Assembly: GCA_947247005.1 (NCBI GenBank)
Contig: OX365948.1
Location: 10,281,455 to 10,345,454 of the forward strand
Direction: 5' to 3'
Source of the DNA: Spisula solida
Lineage: Eukaryota; Mollusca; Bivalvia; Venerida; Mactridae
DNA length: 64,000 bases
A program made the translations under genes and the position numbers. Shown piece by piece: positions 13,501 to 26,268 of the stretch. The stretch's first letter is position 1. Each line of letters opens with the position of its first letter. The notes under the pieces were generated by a model that had not been told where the DNA came from, searched no databases, and saw only the letters and a program-made list of their open reading frames with translations.

Positions 13501-14908
13501 ATCAGCCAGCTCATTCATACTTAAATTCAGTTCCACTAACGAGGCGATTGGCACAAGGTTTGAGATTTTACTGATGAAGTTGTGAGCTAAATTCAATGTG
13601 TAAAGCTGCTTCAACACCTCAATACCTATAAAACTGGAAATGAATAAAACTGAATGAATTAATTAAATGCGAACAATCCTCAAAATCCATAAAAAAAGTT
13701 ATCTCCCTTTGTATAGAAATATAATCACAAAACAAAATATTTGCCTAAATTATCTCCCCTTAACCCAGCCAAAAAAGAAAATAAGCTAAATTACTCCCCT
13801 CAGTAGACAAGTCACAGCTTACCAATACCTGAAAATATGACCCCTGGGTGAATTGAAATTTGAACAATATTGCTTCATACAAAATATCAGGGTTATAGCA
13901 CTTTAGATAAAAGGATTTACAAATTGTCCTTTCCAAGTCTATGACAAGTATATCACGTGAGACCGATCCAGTTTTGACCTCTGAGCAGAACTAATATAAC
14001 ATAATTTAACATTCACTGTACAATGTTATTCACTGGTGCAAACGATCAAAGTCTTGGAGCTTGCAGTTTCCAAGGAGAAGAAACTTTTACGTAAAGTACT
14101 TACCAAATATACCCCAATATAGTACAAAACAATAAAAAATAACTAAATATTATATTTACTTGCTAATTCTGTTTAGAGAAGCGTTTAGTTCACGGACATT
14201 TCTGAATGGTTTCAGCCCAGCATGTTCAAGCACTCCTAACTCATTCAATGATAAATCGAGACGAACGATTCTTGATGGCACTTCAACTATTGATGCCATT
14301 CTGGGTAATGGTCCACTGAAAACAAGAAAATAAGCTGTCAAATGAAAAGATGGATAAAATGTATAACATAGACAAATACAATAAAGGAACCTGACTTTCA
14401 GTTTGATATCAGTTTAACAATCGTCAGTCTAAGTCTGATAGACAAGTTGGACTAGTTACAAGAATTCTGGTTTTCATACATTATAGCATAAAAACGGGCA
14501 CTACCCGTCCCTTGGGACTCTTCAGATGTTATAGCACAAAACAGAATGTGTAAACCCTACATGATTATACAACTGTTAATTACAAATTATATTTATTGAC
14601 TTCATCATCTTTGCAATAAATACTGTCTGAGGACAGGGACAGCAATATACAAGGTAAAAGTAACATGTCTTCAACAATTCATAAACAGGTGGGCAGTATA
14701 AAATATGTAATATTAGATATATTATATACAATATATTGTGTATAAAGAATTACTCTTCTTTTCCCCAACTGAATTCATATTGCAATTCTTTGAGTTGACA
14801 CATCTTAAGATCCAGTTCATAATACTGTCCAGTTGGATCCAGTTTCCATTGAGGTGGAATAACATGGGAAATGTGTGTCCTACGTTCAACAAAATCTTGT
14901 TTTAACAT
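4553..14908 (-). CDS. Leucine-rich-repeat and coiled-coil protein, 11 coding exons
   Basis: I joined eleven exons with consistent phases: 14908-14754, 14315-14160, 13633-13444, 11749-11681, 10478-10347, 9555-9433, 8678-8545, 6413-6348, 6002-5912, 5126-5052 and 4606-4553 (TAA at 4555-4553). All introns are GT-AG. The total is 1245 nt, or 414 residues. The ATG at 14908 is the first after an in-frame TAA in an exon that opens at a splice acceptor (14947), so a 5' untranslated exon lies upstream. Residues ~70-255 are SDS22-like leucine-rich repeats (for example LYTLNLAHNFISKISNLVPI and LEVLNLSNNK), closed by an LRR-cap-like GNPVDTDPMYR. Residues ~285-345 are charged and helical, probably a coiled coil; the tail is short and polar. 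No signal peptide or membrane helix is seen. This layout is common in cytosolic, ciliary or centrosomal scaffolds, but I cannot name the orthologue. Confidence 0.82.
4801..5037. mobile_element. MITE with TACAGTGCAACCTCT ends
   Basis: The left end TACAGTGCAACCTCTCC and the right end, read in reverse complement as acagtacaacctctt, are inverted repeats about 16 bp long. A related, shorter element lies at 57107-57260. It sits in the last intron of the LRR gene (between exons at 5126-5052 and 4606-4553). There is no coding capacity. Confidence 0.6.
7337..8506. mobile_element. Possible non-autonomous DNA element with imperfect inverted ends
   Basis: The left end starts caggtgtggtatccaatatt and the right end, reverse-complemented, starts caggggtggtattcaatgtt; the similarity runs about 28 bp with mismatches. 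A ~50-bp direct repeat (ccaatcagatcacgccatat near 7380 and again near 8408) and several 'ggtcactaaattcaatacc' motifs lie inside. It occupies an intron of the LRR gene and ends 38 bp from the exon at 8678-8545. No transposase is seen, and the target duplication is unclear. Confidence 0.45.
12340..12560 (+). mobile_element. tRNA-derived SINE, degenerate
   Basis: The stretch ttcagtggttagatcactcg followed by gaaccaggttaaaatac resembles the A and B boxes of a tRNA promoter. Repeated 'gcaggagatt' motifs follow downstream. The B box is decayed. It lies in an intron of the LRR gene, on the opposite strand to that gene. Confidence 0.4.
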
Positions 14909-15074
14909 CTGGCTGGCTTTAACAATACACTTTCCTTATTGCTGAATCTGAAAGACAAAATCAATAAACAAACATTGATTCAGACAATAAACATTTACAT
15001 GTAGCAATGGGGTAGCGATTACAAAGTTATTTCTCATGGAATAATCAACTGAGCTAAAGGTAACCATCTCCACC

Positions 15075-18000
15075 AATCAGCCGGGACTGTCTTACCATAC
15101 ACCACTACACTGGAATGAATATTATACCCTACACCATCACACCCATCAGCACAGATTGTCTTAACTACCGTACACCACCGCACTGCCCTACACATCAGCA
15201 TGGAATGTCTTAATTACTGTACACCACCACACTGCCCTACACATCAGCATGGAATGTGTTGATTGTTACACCTGCACACTGCCCTACACATCAGCACAGA
15301 TTGTCTTAACTACCGTACACCACCACACTGCCCTACACATCTGCATGGAATGTGTTGATTGTTACACCACCACACTGCCCTACACATCAGCACAGATTGT
15401 CTTAACTACCGTACACCACCACATTGCCTAACACATCAGTGATCAGCACGGAATGTCTTAATTACTGTACACCACCACACTGTCCTACACATCAGCATGG
15501 AATGTCTTAATTACCGTACACCACCACACTGCGTTACACATCACACCATCACACTGCCCTACACATCAGTGATCAGCGCGGAATGTCTTAATTACTGTAC
15601 ACCACCACATTGCCCGACACATCAGTGATCAGCGCGGAATGTCTTAATTACTGTACACCACCACATTGCCGACACATCAGTGATCAGCGCGGAATGTCTT
15701 AATTACTGTACACCACCACATTGCCCGACAAATCAGTGATCAGCGCGGAATGTCTTAATTACTGTACACCACCACACTGTCTTACACATCAGCACGGATT
15801 GTCTTAATTACCGTACACCACCATACTTCCCTACACATCAGCACGGAATGTCTTAATTACTGTACACCACCACACTGCCCTACACATCAGCACAGATTGT
15901 CTTAATTACTGTACACCACCACACTGCCCTACACATCAGCACAGATTGTCTTAATTACCGTACACCACCACACTGCCCTACACATCAGAACGGAATGTCT
16001 TAATTACCGTACACCACCGCACTGCCCTACACATCAGCACTGAATGTCTTAATTACCGTACACCACCACACTGCCCTACACATCAGCATGGAATGTCTTA
16101 ATTACCGAACACCATAGCACTGCCCTACACATCAGCACGGAATGTTTTAATTACGGTACACCGCCACACTGCCCTACACATCACACCACCACACTGCCCT
16201 ACACATCAGCATGGAATGTCTTAATTACTGTACACCACCACACTGCCCTACACATCAGCATGGAATGCCTTAATTACCGAACACCATAGCACTGCCCTAC
16301 ACATCAGCATGGAATGTTTTAATTACGGTACACCGCCACACTGCCCTACACATCAGCATGGAATGTTTTAATTACCATACACCACCACATTACCCTACAC
16401 ATCACACCACCACACTGCCCTACACATCAAGACGGAATGTCTTAATTATTACACCACCACACTGCCCTACATATCAGAACGGAATGTCTTAATTACCGTA
16501 CACCACCACACTGCCCTACACATCAGCATGGAATGTGTTGATTGTTACACCACCACACTGCCCTACACATCAGCACAGATTGTCTTAACTACCGTACACC
16601 ACCACATTGCCTAACACATCAGTGATCAGCACGGAATGTCTTAATTACTGTACACCACCACACTGCCCTACACATCAGCATGGAATGTCTTAATTACCGT
16701 ACACCACCACACTGCGTTACACATCACACCATCACACTGCCCTACACATCAGTGATCAGCGCGGAATGTCTTAATTACTGTACACCACCACATTGCCCGA
16801 CACATCAGTGATCAGCGCGGAATGTCTTAATTACTGTACACCACCACATTGCCCGACAAATCAGTGATCAGCGCGTAATGTCTTAATTACTGTACACCAC
16901 CACACTGTCCTACACATCAGCACAGATTGTCTTAATTACCGTACACCACCACACTGCCCTACACATCAGAACGGAATGTCTTAATTACCGTACACCACCG
17001 CACTGCCCTACACATCAGCACTGAATGTCTTAATTACCGTACACCACCACACTGCCCTACACATTAGCATGGAATGTCTTAATTACCGAACACCATAGCA
17101 CTGCCCTACACATCAGCACGGAATGTTTTAATTACGGTACACCGCCACACTGCCCTACACATCACACCACCACACTGCCCTACACATCAGCATGGAATGT
17201 CTTAATTACTGTACACCACCACACTGCCCTACACATCAGCATGGAATGCCTTAATTACCGAACACCATAGCACTGCCCTACACATCAGCATGGAATGTTT
17301 TAATTACGGTACACCGCCACACTGCCCTACACATCAGCATGGAATGTTTTAATTACCATACACCACCACATTACCCTACACATCACACCACCACACTGCC
17401 CTACACATCAAGACGGAATGTCTTAATTATTACACCACCACACTGCCCTACATATCAGAACGGAATGTCTTAATTACCGTACACCACCACACAACCCTAC
17501 CCATTAGAATGGAATGTCTTAATTACCGAAAACCACTGCACTACCCTACCCATCAGAATGGAATGTCTTAATTACCGTAAACCACTGCACTACACTACCC
17601 ATCAGAATGGAATGTCTTAATTACCGTAAACCACTGCACTACACTACCCATCAGAATGGAATGTCTTAATTACCGTAAACCACTGCACTACCCTACCCAT
17701 CAGAATGGAATGTCTTAATTACTGTAAACCACCGCACTACACTACCCATCAGAATGGAATGTCTTAATTACCGTAAACCACTGCACTTCACTACCCATCA
17801 GAACGGAATGTCTTAATAACAGTAAACCATCGCACTACCGTACCCATCAGAATGGAATTTCTTAATTACAGTTAACCACCCCACTACACTACCCATCAGA
17901 ATGGAATTTCTTAATTCCCGTAAACCACCGCACTAACCTACCCATCAGAACGGAATTTCTTACCGTACATCACCTGCACTAGCCGACATGTGGAAAACCA
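15075..18000. repeat. Large ~49-bp minisatellite upstream of the LRR gene
   Basis: Some 55-60 units carry the core ggaatgtcttaattaccgta then caccaccacactgccctaca. Units vary from ~47 to ~58 bp, with subfamilies: a 'cagtgatcagcgcgg' form near 15430-15760 and 16620-16880, and a 'cccatcagaatgg' form with an exact 49-bp period at ~17500-17950. A ~1-kb block (about 15345-16500) recurs at about 16526-17480 with the same order of variants, so the array has grown by duplication of long segments. It lies between the coding start exon and any upstream untranslated exon or promoter of the LRR gene. Confidence 0.92.
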
Positions 18001-18589
18001 CGAAGTTTAATTTAATTAACGTGCGTGGGAAAACCGAGTTTCTTACTATACACAGCTACACTACCCTACCCATCAGCACTGGGTCTCTTACCTAAAACCA
18101 CTAAAAACACAGGTTTTGATCAAGTGAAATTGTGCACAATTAAGGACTGAAACAATGCTCTAGAACGCAAGCGATTTCGAAATTTGCAAGTTTTAAAAAT
18201 AAAAGAATGTTGCTGTTTACATAAGGGACGTAACTCTAACACACCGGTGCGTGTATAATATCAACATTGAAGTTAGATTTACTCACAATCCTCTTTTCAG
18301 TTACTTCCCTTTTCAGTTCAGGTTACTTACAGATACTTACAGATGTCCTTCTGGTAGAAGGCTGTCGTCAGCCTGTAACATACTTGAAACAAAGGCACTA
18401 AAGCCAATAGGTTTCAAATTATCTCAGGGTTACCTATATTTTGTACTTCGACGTGTAAGGACTTGATAAATACTGAAACCATGTGCCTATGACTTGAATT
18501 ATGTGATTGTTCCCCTTACATACTACAGTGAATTATGGTTACATACATGCTGTATGTAAACAACAACATTCTTTTATTTTTAAAACTTG

Positions 18590-20100
18590 CAAATTTCGAA
18601 ATCATAATCTACCAGACCTGGCGGAATCTGATGTTTACTTATTCGCATATGACACTAAAGTCTTAATTCAATACTATAAAAGAGACAAAGGACTGCGACA
18701 TAGTATTACTTCTGAATAACCTCAATTCTATGTCCACCTGGAGCGGCACATGGTTATTGAGATTCCACCAAGAAAAATGTAAACATATTACAATAGGGAA
18801 GAAGAGTGAAGAAGAACAACCCAACTACAAACTGGGAAGTAATACTCTGTAACATGTTCAGTCTGAAAAAGATATTGGTGTTACAATTGATGATCGAGGG
18901 ACTGAAGTTTGAAGAACATATTGGAGACAAAGTGAAGAAAGCCAACCAAATGTTTGCTATAATACTATCTAAACGACAAGACATTCATCTCTCTATACAA
19001 ATCACTAACTAGTACGACCCACCTTGATTATGCGAGCCACAACTGGTACCCCACTAGTGCCAAACTTTTGGATCAGATTGAGGGTGTTCAACGAAGAGCA
19101 CTGAAACAACTACATGTACAGGGATTTAAGGATCGGTTAAAATTACCAACACTTAGTTATAACTTTAAATTTTGGCGATTTCTGTGATACCTTAGGTTAT
19201 ATACTAAGCATGTTATACACTTGCACGTTTACTTTTTCCCATACTTTTTTCCATTAGTATACATTGAACATGTATATATCGACTTCAGCTGGGGTGTATA
19301 CGTCGATGACGACGTTTGGACAAAGTGACGACTTTAAGACACATTAATTGACGACTATAGGTCATACCATACCTAAAGTCGTCAGTCGTGCATCGGGGTT
19401 GTAAAATGCTTTATACCATTGGAAATAAACCACTGAGCAACATTAAAACTGTTTCATAGAACAGAGTGAGTAGTCGTTCCTGTTTCGTAAAGTATCTGTT
19501 TAGTTTGTGTACAAGCTATTGGAGATGCACAATGAAGGTGTAACTGGGTCGACCTGACGACTTTATGTCCTCGTACGTTAGGACACTTTCTTCATTTAAG
19601 AGCAAATTTTAAAGTGGAACTTTACTGGTATTTCATAATTATTGCCAATACATTTAAAAATTTATATCGAAATTGTTGTTTATAAATGACTGTTTACGCC
19701 CATATATCTGATTCATTAAAAATAATAAGCGCTTAAGGGGAGATATGATCGAGCTTTACAAGATCCTAACACGGAAGCATGCAACTTCATCAAACTTTGG
19801 AAAGATGTGGCACCTAAAACTGGTACCAGAGGACATTCACTAAAAGAAGAAACTCGTTCTCCATAAGAACTACCAACATATGGAACTGTCTACCATCCAA
19901 TGTTGCCAATGCCAAAAATGTGAACACTTTAAAGAACCGATTAGATAAATTGTGGCCAAACCAGGAAGTAGTCACCTCTGTAGAAAGAATTGGTAGCGGA
20001 ACGTTCAGAATGGAATATATGTACATGTATACTAGTGTATGCCTTGCACCGGGGGACACAAACTGAAGTCTGAAACGTTGGTCTCGCAAGCTTCTCTGTG
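18590..20100 (+). pseudogene. 5'-truncated LINE reverse transcriptase, copy 1
   Basis: Broken frames give the C-terminal half of a non-LTR reverse transcriptase of CR1/Jockey type. Recognisable pieces are an altered 'FADDTK'-like catalytic box (seen as LFAYDTKVL), LGS and VTIDDGLKFEEHIGD-like stretches, 'LDYASHNWYPTSA' and 'NSFSIRTTNIWNCLPS'-type segments. Frameshifts and stops are frequent. A ~570-bp block (19162-19729) interrupts it. Copy 2 at 31626-33215 lacks that block, so the block entered after the duplication or was lost from copy 2. Confidence 0.78.
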
Positions 20101-20119
20101 ATCTTTAGGAATCATACTA

Positions 20120-20530
20120 TTGTATATCATGAGTGGTGCGTGGTCGAAAGAGTAAACCGTCTTGGCTACGGATCGCAAGGTCCCTGGTTTGAATCCTGAC
20201 CCGGGCACTGGAACTTTCAGAAACGCTTTTCAGTGTTTCCCACCCTGCTCGAGATGATCTGGTTTGGAAACCCAGAGGTAGTCAGACTCGCTCGTATCGG
20301 TGCTATACACCCGGAACATTGAAGAACCAATGAATCTACTAGTATTTGGGAAAGTGCTAGGAAAGCGCACCAGGCTTTCTTGTATCACACAAAGTTTCTG
20401 TCTCTCTCGATGCCGGATGCCATTGGGGATTAAACTGAATGATCACGTACTTACTACCCATTTTGAATATATCCTAAAGACAGCTGAAATTTATATACAC
20501 ACGCAGGGACATTGCTTACAAGTATAATTA
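20120..20530 (+). mobile_element. tRNA-derived SINE-like segment, copy 1
   Basis: A tRNA-like head (gtggtcgaaagagtaaaccg, then a B box seen as ggtttgaatcctgacc) is followed by a body with 'agtcagactcgctcgtatcg'. The second copy (33225-33620) has a perfect B box, ggttcgaatcc. It directly follows the LINE remnant in both units, so the two may form one composite element. Confidence 0.6.
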
Positions 20531-21077
20531 AAATAGATTACACTCGTGTGATTTTTCAAATTTAAATCTTACGTAATCCACTCTAAAAATCCTGTGGGTG
20601 AACGAGTGGATCTATTTATAGTAAACTTGTGAGGTGGTTAGTATTTGAAAGCTTAATTTGTGACGCAATGTAATATTTTCAGCGTATGTATTAAACTCCG
20701 AGTTTTGGAAACGAAGTCGATCAACTTAATTCTTGTGTACTTTTATATTATGTTTGAAACATACGTGGAAATAAGAAGGACAGAGAAACGATAGATAACT
20801 GTTAACTTATCTAGGGTATCTGGTTATCTAAATATGTAAACTCATCAATTACACAAGTCGTACGGTTGATTTATGCAATTAATGGCATTTCAAAGCGTCA
20901 GAAGTGAAGGCCACTGCCAGAAACTCATGTGACAAACGAACATAAGAGCCCTAGACTAGGAATAAAATGACATCTCGGATAAATGTCTAGTGCTTTAATC
21001 ATAGACCACAGGAATTTGAAGTTCTACCAATAAAATATTATACAAGTCGGTCCATCACAAATCACTCTACATACATA

Positions 21078-21675
21078 TGAGCCGTTCTCCAGTAAAACCG
21101 GGCTTAGTGACATTGTATTAGTATTTATGCATTAAGGTTAAGAAAACCCTCTTAAATGACAAAAAAGTCATGCTCTTTGATTTAAGTTTAAGTTCTTGGA
21201 TAATATAGATACTTATATATTTTCTCATGAATCATGTTAAAATATATTTTGTTGTTGCTATGGTGACCAATTTCTGAAGAGTATCCATATTGAGAAAACG
21301 AGGGGTTAGTGGTTGAAAACAGTAGCTACGCTTCTCTAAAAGCTAAAATTCACGATTGAGATACGTTTTATTTAAAGAGAAATATAGTTCTAAAATGTGA
21401 TACAATTTTGAAAGGTTTACGTCAAGAACTCATCAAATACTGGATGTATGTACTTCTTGTTCAAGTAACGTCAAATAACGATTGAACGACGTTTGTGACG
21501 TCACTAACAAAGTAGGGAGAGTGGTTAGTTTTAAATGTCTGTAACTTTGTAATTTGATGTTCTATTTTGCTCAAACTTTCAGAAACTGTTCAAAAGAGTC
21601 TTGTCTTTCTAATGCTAAATTATAATGGTTTTCATATTTTTGTCACTAAGCCCGATTTTCCCGGAGAACGGCTCA
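21078..21675. mobile_element. MITE with ~35-bp inverted repeats, TA-flanked
   Basis: The ends TGAGCCGTTCTCC...GGGCTTAGTGAC are inverted with a few mismatches. TA precedes at 21076-21077 and follows at 21676-21677, which suggests a Tc1/mariner-mobilised element. Length is 598 bp with no coding frame. It lies in the part of unit 1 that unit 2 lacks. Confidence 0.75.
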
Positions 21676-21784
21676 TATATATAATACAAAGAACGCAACG
21701 CCTTTTTCCCTCTAAAATGGAATCCCGTAGCCTGTGCTAACAAAATAAAAGATACAAGCGATCAAGTGATCTCATTCGAAAACA

Positions 21785-23760
21785 CTTGAAAAAATAATTC
21801 ACAAGCACGCATACAACTTCCTCAAGTCCAACAACATTATTACCCCACTTCAGTCAGGTTTCGTTCCCAATGATTCAACTTCCAACCAACTTGTCTCTAT
21901 ATATAACTCTTTCTGTAAAGCCTTAGATGAGGGCAAGGAGGTTAGAGCTGTTTTCTGTGATATATCGAAAGCATTTGACCGAGTTTGGCATCGGGGTCTT
22001 CTACATAAACTGGAAACAAATGGGATTTCCGGTCAGCTTCTCTTATGGTTCAAAGATTATCTTTCTGGTAGAAGGCAAAGGGTCGTTCTTTGTGGTTCCT
22101 CTTCTGAAACTGTACCTATAACTGCTGGTGTTCCACAAGGTTCCATTCTTGGTCCCCTCTTGTTTATCCTTTATATCAACGACATCGTTACTGACATCGG
22201 TTCTAACATCCGTCTCTTCGCTGATGACACAAGCCTCTATATAACGGTTGATGATCCAATCAATTCAGCAATTGCTCTCAATACAGACCTCAATACTATC
22301 TCAAACTGGGCCGAAAAATGGCTGGTCGATTTCAATCCAAATAAAACAACTGCCTTGCTTATTTCTCGAAAACACAACAAGCCATTTCACCCCCCTCTCT
22401 CTATGAATAATACAATTATATCAGAAGTTAGTTCTCACAAACATCTAGGAGTTACATTCTCTCATGACGGAACTTGGCATGAGCACATCGACACAATGAG
22501 AAGGAAAGCATGGCAACGTATCAGTATCATGCGCTCACTCAAATGCATCCTTGATAGAAAGTCATTAGAAACTATATACTCGTCTTTCATTCGACCTCTA
22601 TTGGAGTATTCAGACATTGTTTGGGACAATCTTTCTCTCCATGATCAAAACGAGTTGGAGAAAATACAACATGAGGCTTGTAGAATCATATGTGGAGCCA
22701 CGAAACTTAACTCCATTGAGAATCTTCATAAGGAAACCTGCTTTGAAACTCTCAAACAAAGGAGGGAAAAACACAAACTAACACTCTTTTATAAAATGAC
22801 AAATAACTTATCTCCTCAGTATCTCAATTCTCTAGTACCGGAAATCGTAGGCGATACAACAACGTACAATCTGCGAAACGCCAACAACACGAGAAGCATC
22901 CCATGTCATACTCAGCTCTATGCAAACTCATTTTTACCATCAGCTGTTCATGCATGGAATCAACTTCCTCTGAACCACCGCAACTGCTCATCACTCAATG
23001 CTTTCAAAACCCAACTCAATGTTAATAAGCCCAAGGTCTCTTTTCATTACTACTCTGGCGACCGCAAACAGCAAATTCTACACACTCGTCTCAGAACCCA
23101 CTGCAGCAACTTAAACGAACACTTATTTTCTAAAAACTTGATACCGAGCCCTCTCTGTGAATGCGGCTTCATCGAGAATATTCACCATTACTTCTTTGAG
23201 TGTCACTTGTACCAGCAACAACGCAATGATCTCTTCGAGCTCATTCAACACCTTACTACACCTTCGCTGTCTACCTTTTTATATGGTGATCCAGTTCTCT
23301 CGAATGACTCAAACAGCGAAATTTTCGCACATGTCCAAAACTACACTAGATCAACAAATCGTTTTGATGCATAACATTCTTCTTTATTAATGCTATACAT
23401 GCAACTGAAATAATTTCTAATTATTGGCACAATGTATCAATCCACAAACACGTTTAGGCATGCTCATATTTTAGAACCAACTACACGTCCCGTTGGTATA
23501 TGTGACCATACCTCTATATATCTATATCTCTCCATCTTTTCTATCTCTATCAATCTGTCAAACACTCTTTTCCATTCTTTTCCCTCCCAAAATCATCATT
23601 TATGTACATAATTTCCACTGTTTACAACTTCATAAAGTTACCAATTATTCCCTGCTATTCATAAGGAACGAGTTTATAAATAAGCTTTGCTTTCTACTCA
23701 ATCCTTAATATGTGTAAATGAATGTTATCATATTATATGTTTATAAAGAAATAAATATAT
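21785..23760 (+). mobile_element. 5'-truncated non-LTR retrotransposon
   Basis: This insert begins abruptly inside a reverse-transcriptase reading frame and ends in an AT-rich 3' tail with aataaatata. The 5' truncation is typical of target-primed reverse transcription. Its coding part is nearly intact, unlike the LINE copies at 18590 and 31626, so it looks young. It is absent from unit 2 of the duplication. Confidence 0.82.
21793..23374 (+). pseudogene. LINE reverse transcriptase (C-terminal two thirds)
   Basis: One frame stays open to TAA at 23372-23374. Typical RT blocks appear in order: LQSGFVPNDSTSNQL, VFCDISKAFDRVWH (first catalytic Asp), ITAGVPQGSILGPLLF, IRLFADDTSLYI (catalytic ADD, Asp pair intact) and LGVTFSHDGTWHEHI. 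A C-terminal region follows with a Cys/His cluster (CECGFIENIHHYFFEC). The N-terminal endonuclease is missing, so the copy is not autonomous. It resembles Jockey/CR1-group elements; I cannot fix the clade. Confidence 0.85.
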
Positions 23761-23954
23761 TGTTTAAACTAAAATTCGTTTGTATTGTAATGATTTTATG
23801 TTCTTGTCATATTAGTTGAATTATATTCAAAAATATATTACCATGAACATGATCAAACAAAGAAAAATATATACATCACAAATCCTAAATACTAACAAAG
23901 AGAATATAAAAAATAATTTTAAAATTATTATTATGTATGCACAAAAATACTTCT

Positions 23955-24015
23955 TTTAAGGGTTGAACTTAGAATTCCTGGGCTTTACCATCTGAGCCAT
24001 TACAACATACCGAAC
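23955..24015 (-). mobile_element. tRNA-like SINE head
   Basis: Read on the minus strand, tggctcagatggtaaagccc is a good A box and aagttcaaccc a fair B box, about 30 bases apart. There is no full tRNA cloverleaf, so I read it as a SINE promoter and not a tRNA gene. Confidence 0.45.
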
Positions 24016-24504
24016 TTGACAAGCATGACGATAAGGCCAACCAATTTAACGGCCTGGATAACTGCCTATGTTAAATCACGGTTACACTTCGTCGTTCAGT
24101 GGATGGTAAAGGATTAGCTGCACAAGACATTCATACTAGTATGAAAAGTAAACAAACACTAGTCCATATTACGAATGTATTTCAACAATTTCTACTTGCA
24201 TGGTATTTAATAAAAAAACACACAAACAACAAACAATTAGATTTTTTTAAAGTTATCCGTTATCAAAACCGTGTTTGCCTATAGTGAAATAGACTCGACT
24301 GCCACATTATCTAGCACGAACTATAACTTGACCTGAGATAGTTTGTTTGTAAACGGCCCGTGTATTTGTCTCCTTTCCGCTGTCACTGACAGTCATTACA
24401 GCAATGTGGGTTGAAGAGGCGGTTCTTCACATGATCCACTGTCCAGTTCACGGATAACTTGACTTCCTGTGTGGACTCCTAGACAGGGGCAAATTTCTGT
24501 ATCA

Positions 24505-24866
24505 TAAATGTGTAACTAACTCCAATCAAATCTTAACGTAGTCACACGACTAACCCTAACTTCAATCCAATCGTAATACTCGTAGTCACACGACTAACCC
24601 TAACTCCAATCCAATCTTAATACTCGTAGTCATGCGACTAACACTAACTACAATCCAATCGTAATACTCGTAGTCATGCGACTAACACTAACTACAATCC
24701 AATCGTAATACTCGTAGTCATGCGACTAACCCTAACTACAATCCAATCTTAATACTCGTAGTCACACGACTAACCCTAACTACAATCCAATCGTAATACT
24801 CGTAGTCATGCGACTAACCCTAACTACAATCAAATCTTAGAACAAGTAGACATGCGACTAACACTA
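24505..24866. repeat. 44-bp tandem repeat
   Basis: About eight units with the consensus taaccctaactacaatccaa then tcgtaatactcgtagtcatg. Alternating variants carry 'cacacgac' or 'catgcgac', so some units repeat as pairs. It directly adjoins the hairpin element at 24870. Confidence 0.85.
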
Positions 24867-24869
24867 ACA

Positions 24870-25026
24870 CAAATTTTTAATAACGTGTGTAACCTCGACG
24901 TGCCCGGATGAAAAGAATGGCAAAATTTATCTCAAAATCGCATTAGACGCCTTACTGGTAGTACGAGGAGAAGGGTTGAGGATGTCGTCCGGGCACGTGG
25001 CAGTTACACACGTTATTAAAAATTTG
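24870..25026. mobile_element. Hairpin MITE next to the 44-bp array
   Basis: The ends caaatttttaataacgtgtg and its reverse complement at 25007-25026 are near perfect, and the match continues through a 'cgtgcccgga' block to about 38 bp per arm. The whole 157 bp could fold back on itself. It has no coding potential. Confidence 0.75.
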
Positions 25027-26141
25027 GCTACATAATGTCATTTAAGGTTAAGTAATCGTCAACATTTACCAAAAATATCCTCCAGTAAATGTTTTGTAAA
25101 CGCTCCAACACCATACTTATAACACCTACATTCTTGGTAAAAAACAACACATTTGCTTATGATAAGAATAAACTAAACTCATAAATTTACTGGTTTATGA
25201 TTACTAAATTGCTATCGCTACTTTTCAAATTACTATTTCTTAGCTCATTTAAGTCGTCCTCTCATGACAGTGCTTTCAATCACAACCAATTTTAAATTTC
25301 CGAGGTGTGCTTAACTGATTTCCAGGTGTATATTATGATATCGTTATATGATCTATATGAAAGGTATGGGATTGAGTATTTATCCTTTTATAGTGTTACC
25401 AAAAATACATACCATCCGTATCTACAACATGTACCCATATAATCATGTCAACATTGAAGGGTATTTCCACCCAAACTAGGGTATTGTCAATGTTAAAACT
25501 AGTACGCAGTTAACAAGGATATTCTACTATCACAATTAATGACATTTAATTAGATCCAGGACTTTGGTGAGGTTGCACGACAGTATACTAAAAAGGTCAG
25601 TGTAGTTATATCAATGTGTTCGAAAATTTCAAACATTATTTCGGATATTTATTTAAATTCTTATTAATACAAACGTAGATATCTTACAAGGTACCAATGT
25701 TTGATAAAATCATAAATCAAATATTATGTAGTCGATAAATTTCTATTAAGTTGTCCTATTTACATATTTAAGTGCATAGGTACATAGTGTCGCTTGTGTT
25801 ACGTAGGCTACTTTGTTACTTTGTTCGAGTCAATTATATTCCCGAGTGTTTAGAACTACAATTAAATGAATACAGCTTACAAAATACGCATGAAAAATAT
25901 TTACGCGTATCATACCTGATAAATATAGTTAAAGTTGGTTTTCCAAATATGAATTTCGTCATATTATTATCAATATCACGGTCATAAAGGTCACCAAACG
26001 CATCGAAGCAGAAGATTATGTCTTAAGCAAACTCAGTAAGTTATACTCCTTATTGAAAGGAATGTAAACATATCGTGTTACCATTATGAACTATAGGACT
26101 AACTTGGAAAGAATGTTTGATATATACCGATTGTAGTCATG

Positions 26142-26150
26142 TATATAAAT
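26142..26150 (+). promoter_or_regulatory. TATA-like box, RHIM gene copy A
   Basis: TATATAAAT lies 127 bp before the start codon and is conserved at the same distance in copy B (35294). An alternative is an upstream untranslated exon ending at a conserved donor (ca|gtaagt, 26035), spliced to an acceptor at 26231. Both units keep both signals, so I cannot choose. Confidence 0.4.
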
Positions 26151-26268
26151 ATAATTGCGTATACGAAAAGCTACGGGTTGTATGAACGTCAAGGATAAAT
26201 AAATAAGCGTTTTCTTTCATTTCGATAACAGGAGGCATTTGTTACATAATAACCCATTCGTCGGCACT

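Noticed and set aside
13361..13585. Plus-strand 74-residue open frame
   Set aside because: It is antisense to an LRR exon.
15075..18000. Regularly spaced repeats that look like a CRISPR array
   Set aside because: The whole unit is repeated, so there are no unique spacers and no cas genes, and the surroundings are eukaryotic.
19814..20089. Minus-strand 91-residue open frame
   Set aside because: It is antisense to the LINE reverse transcriptase remnant.
24505..24866. Telomere-like 'ctaaccctaac' motif
   Set aside because: Only about one and a half telomeric units occur per 44-bp repeat, so this is a satellite and not a telomeric tract.
26239..26268. Earlier start for RHIM gene copy A
   Set aside because: It depends on a non-ATG codon; the ATG at 26269 is conserved in copy B, and the upstream bases are not conserved as codons.
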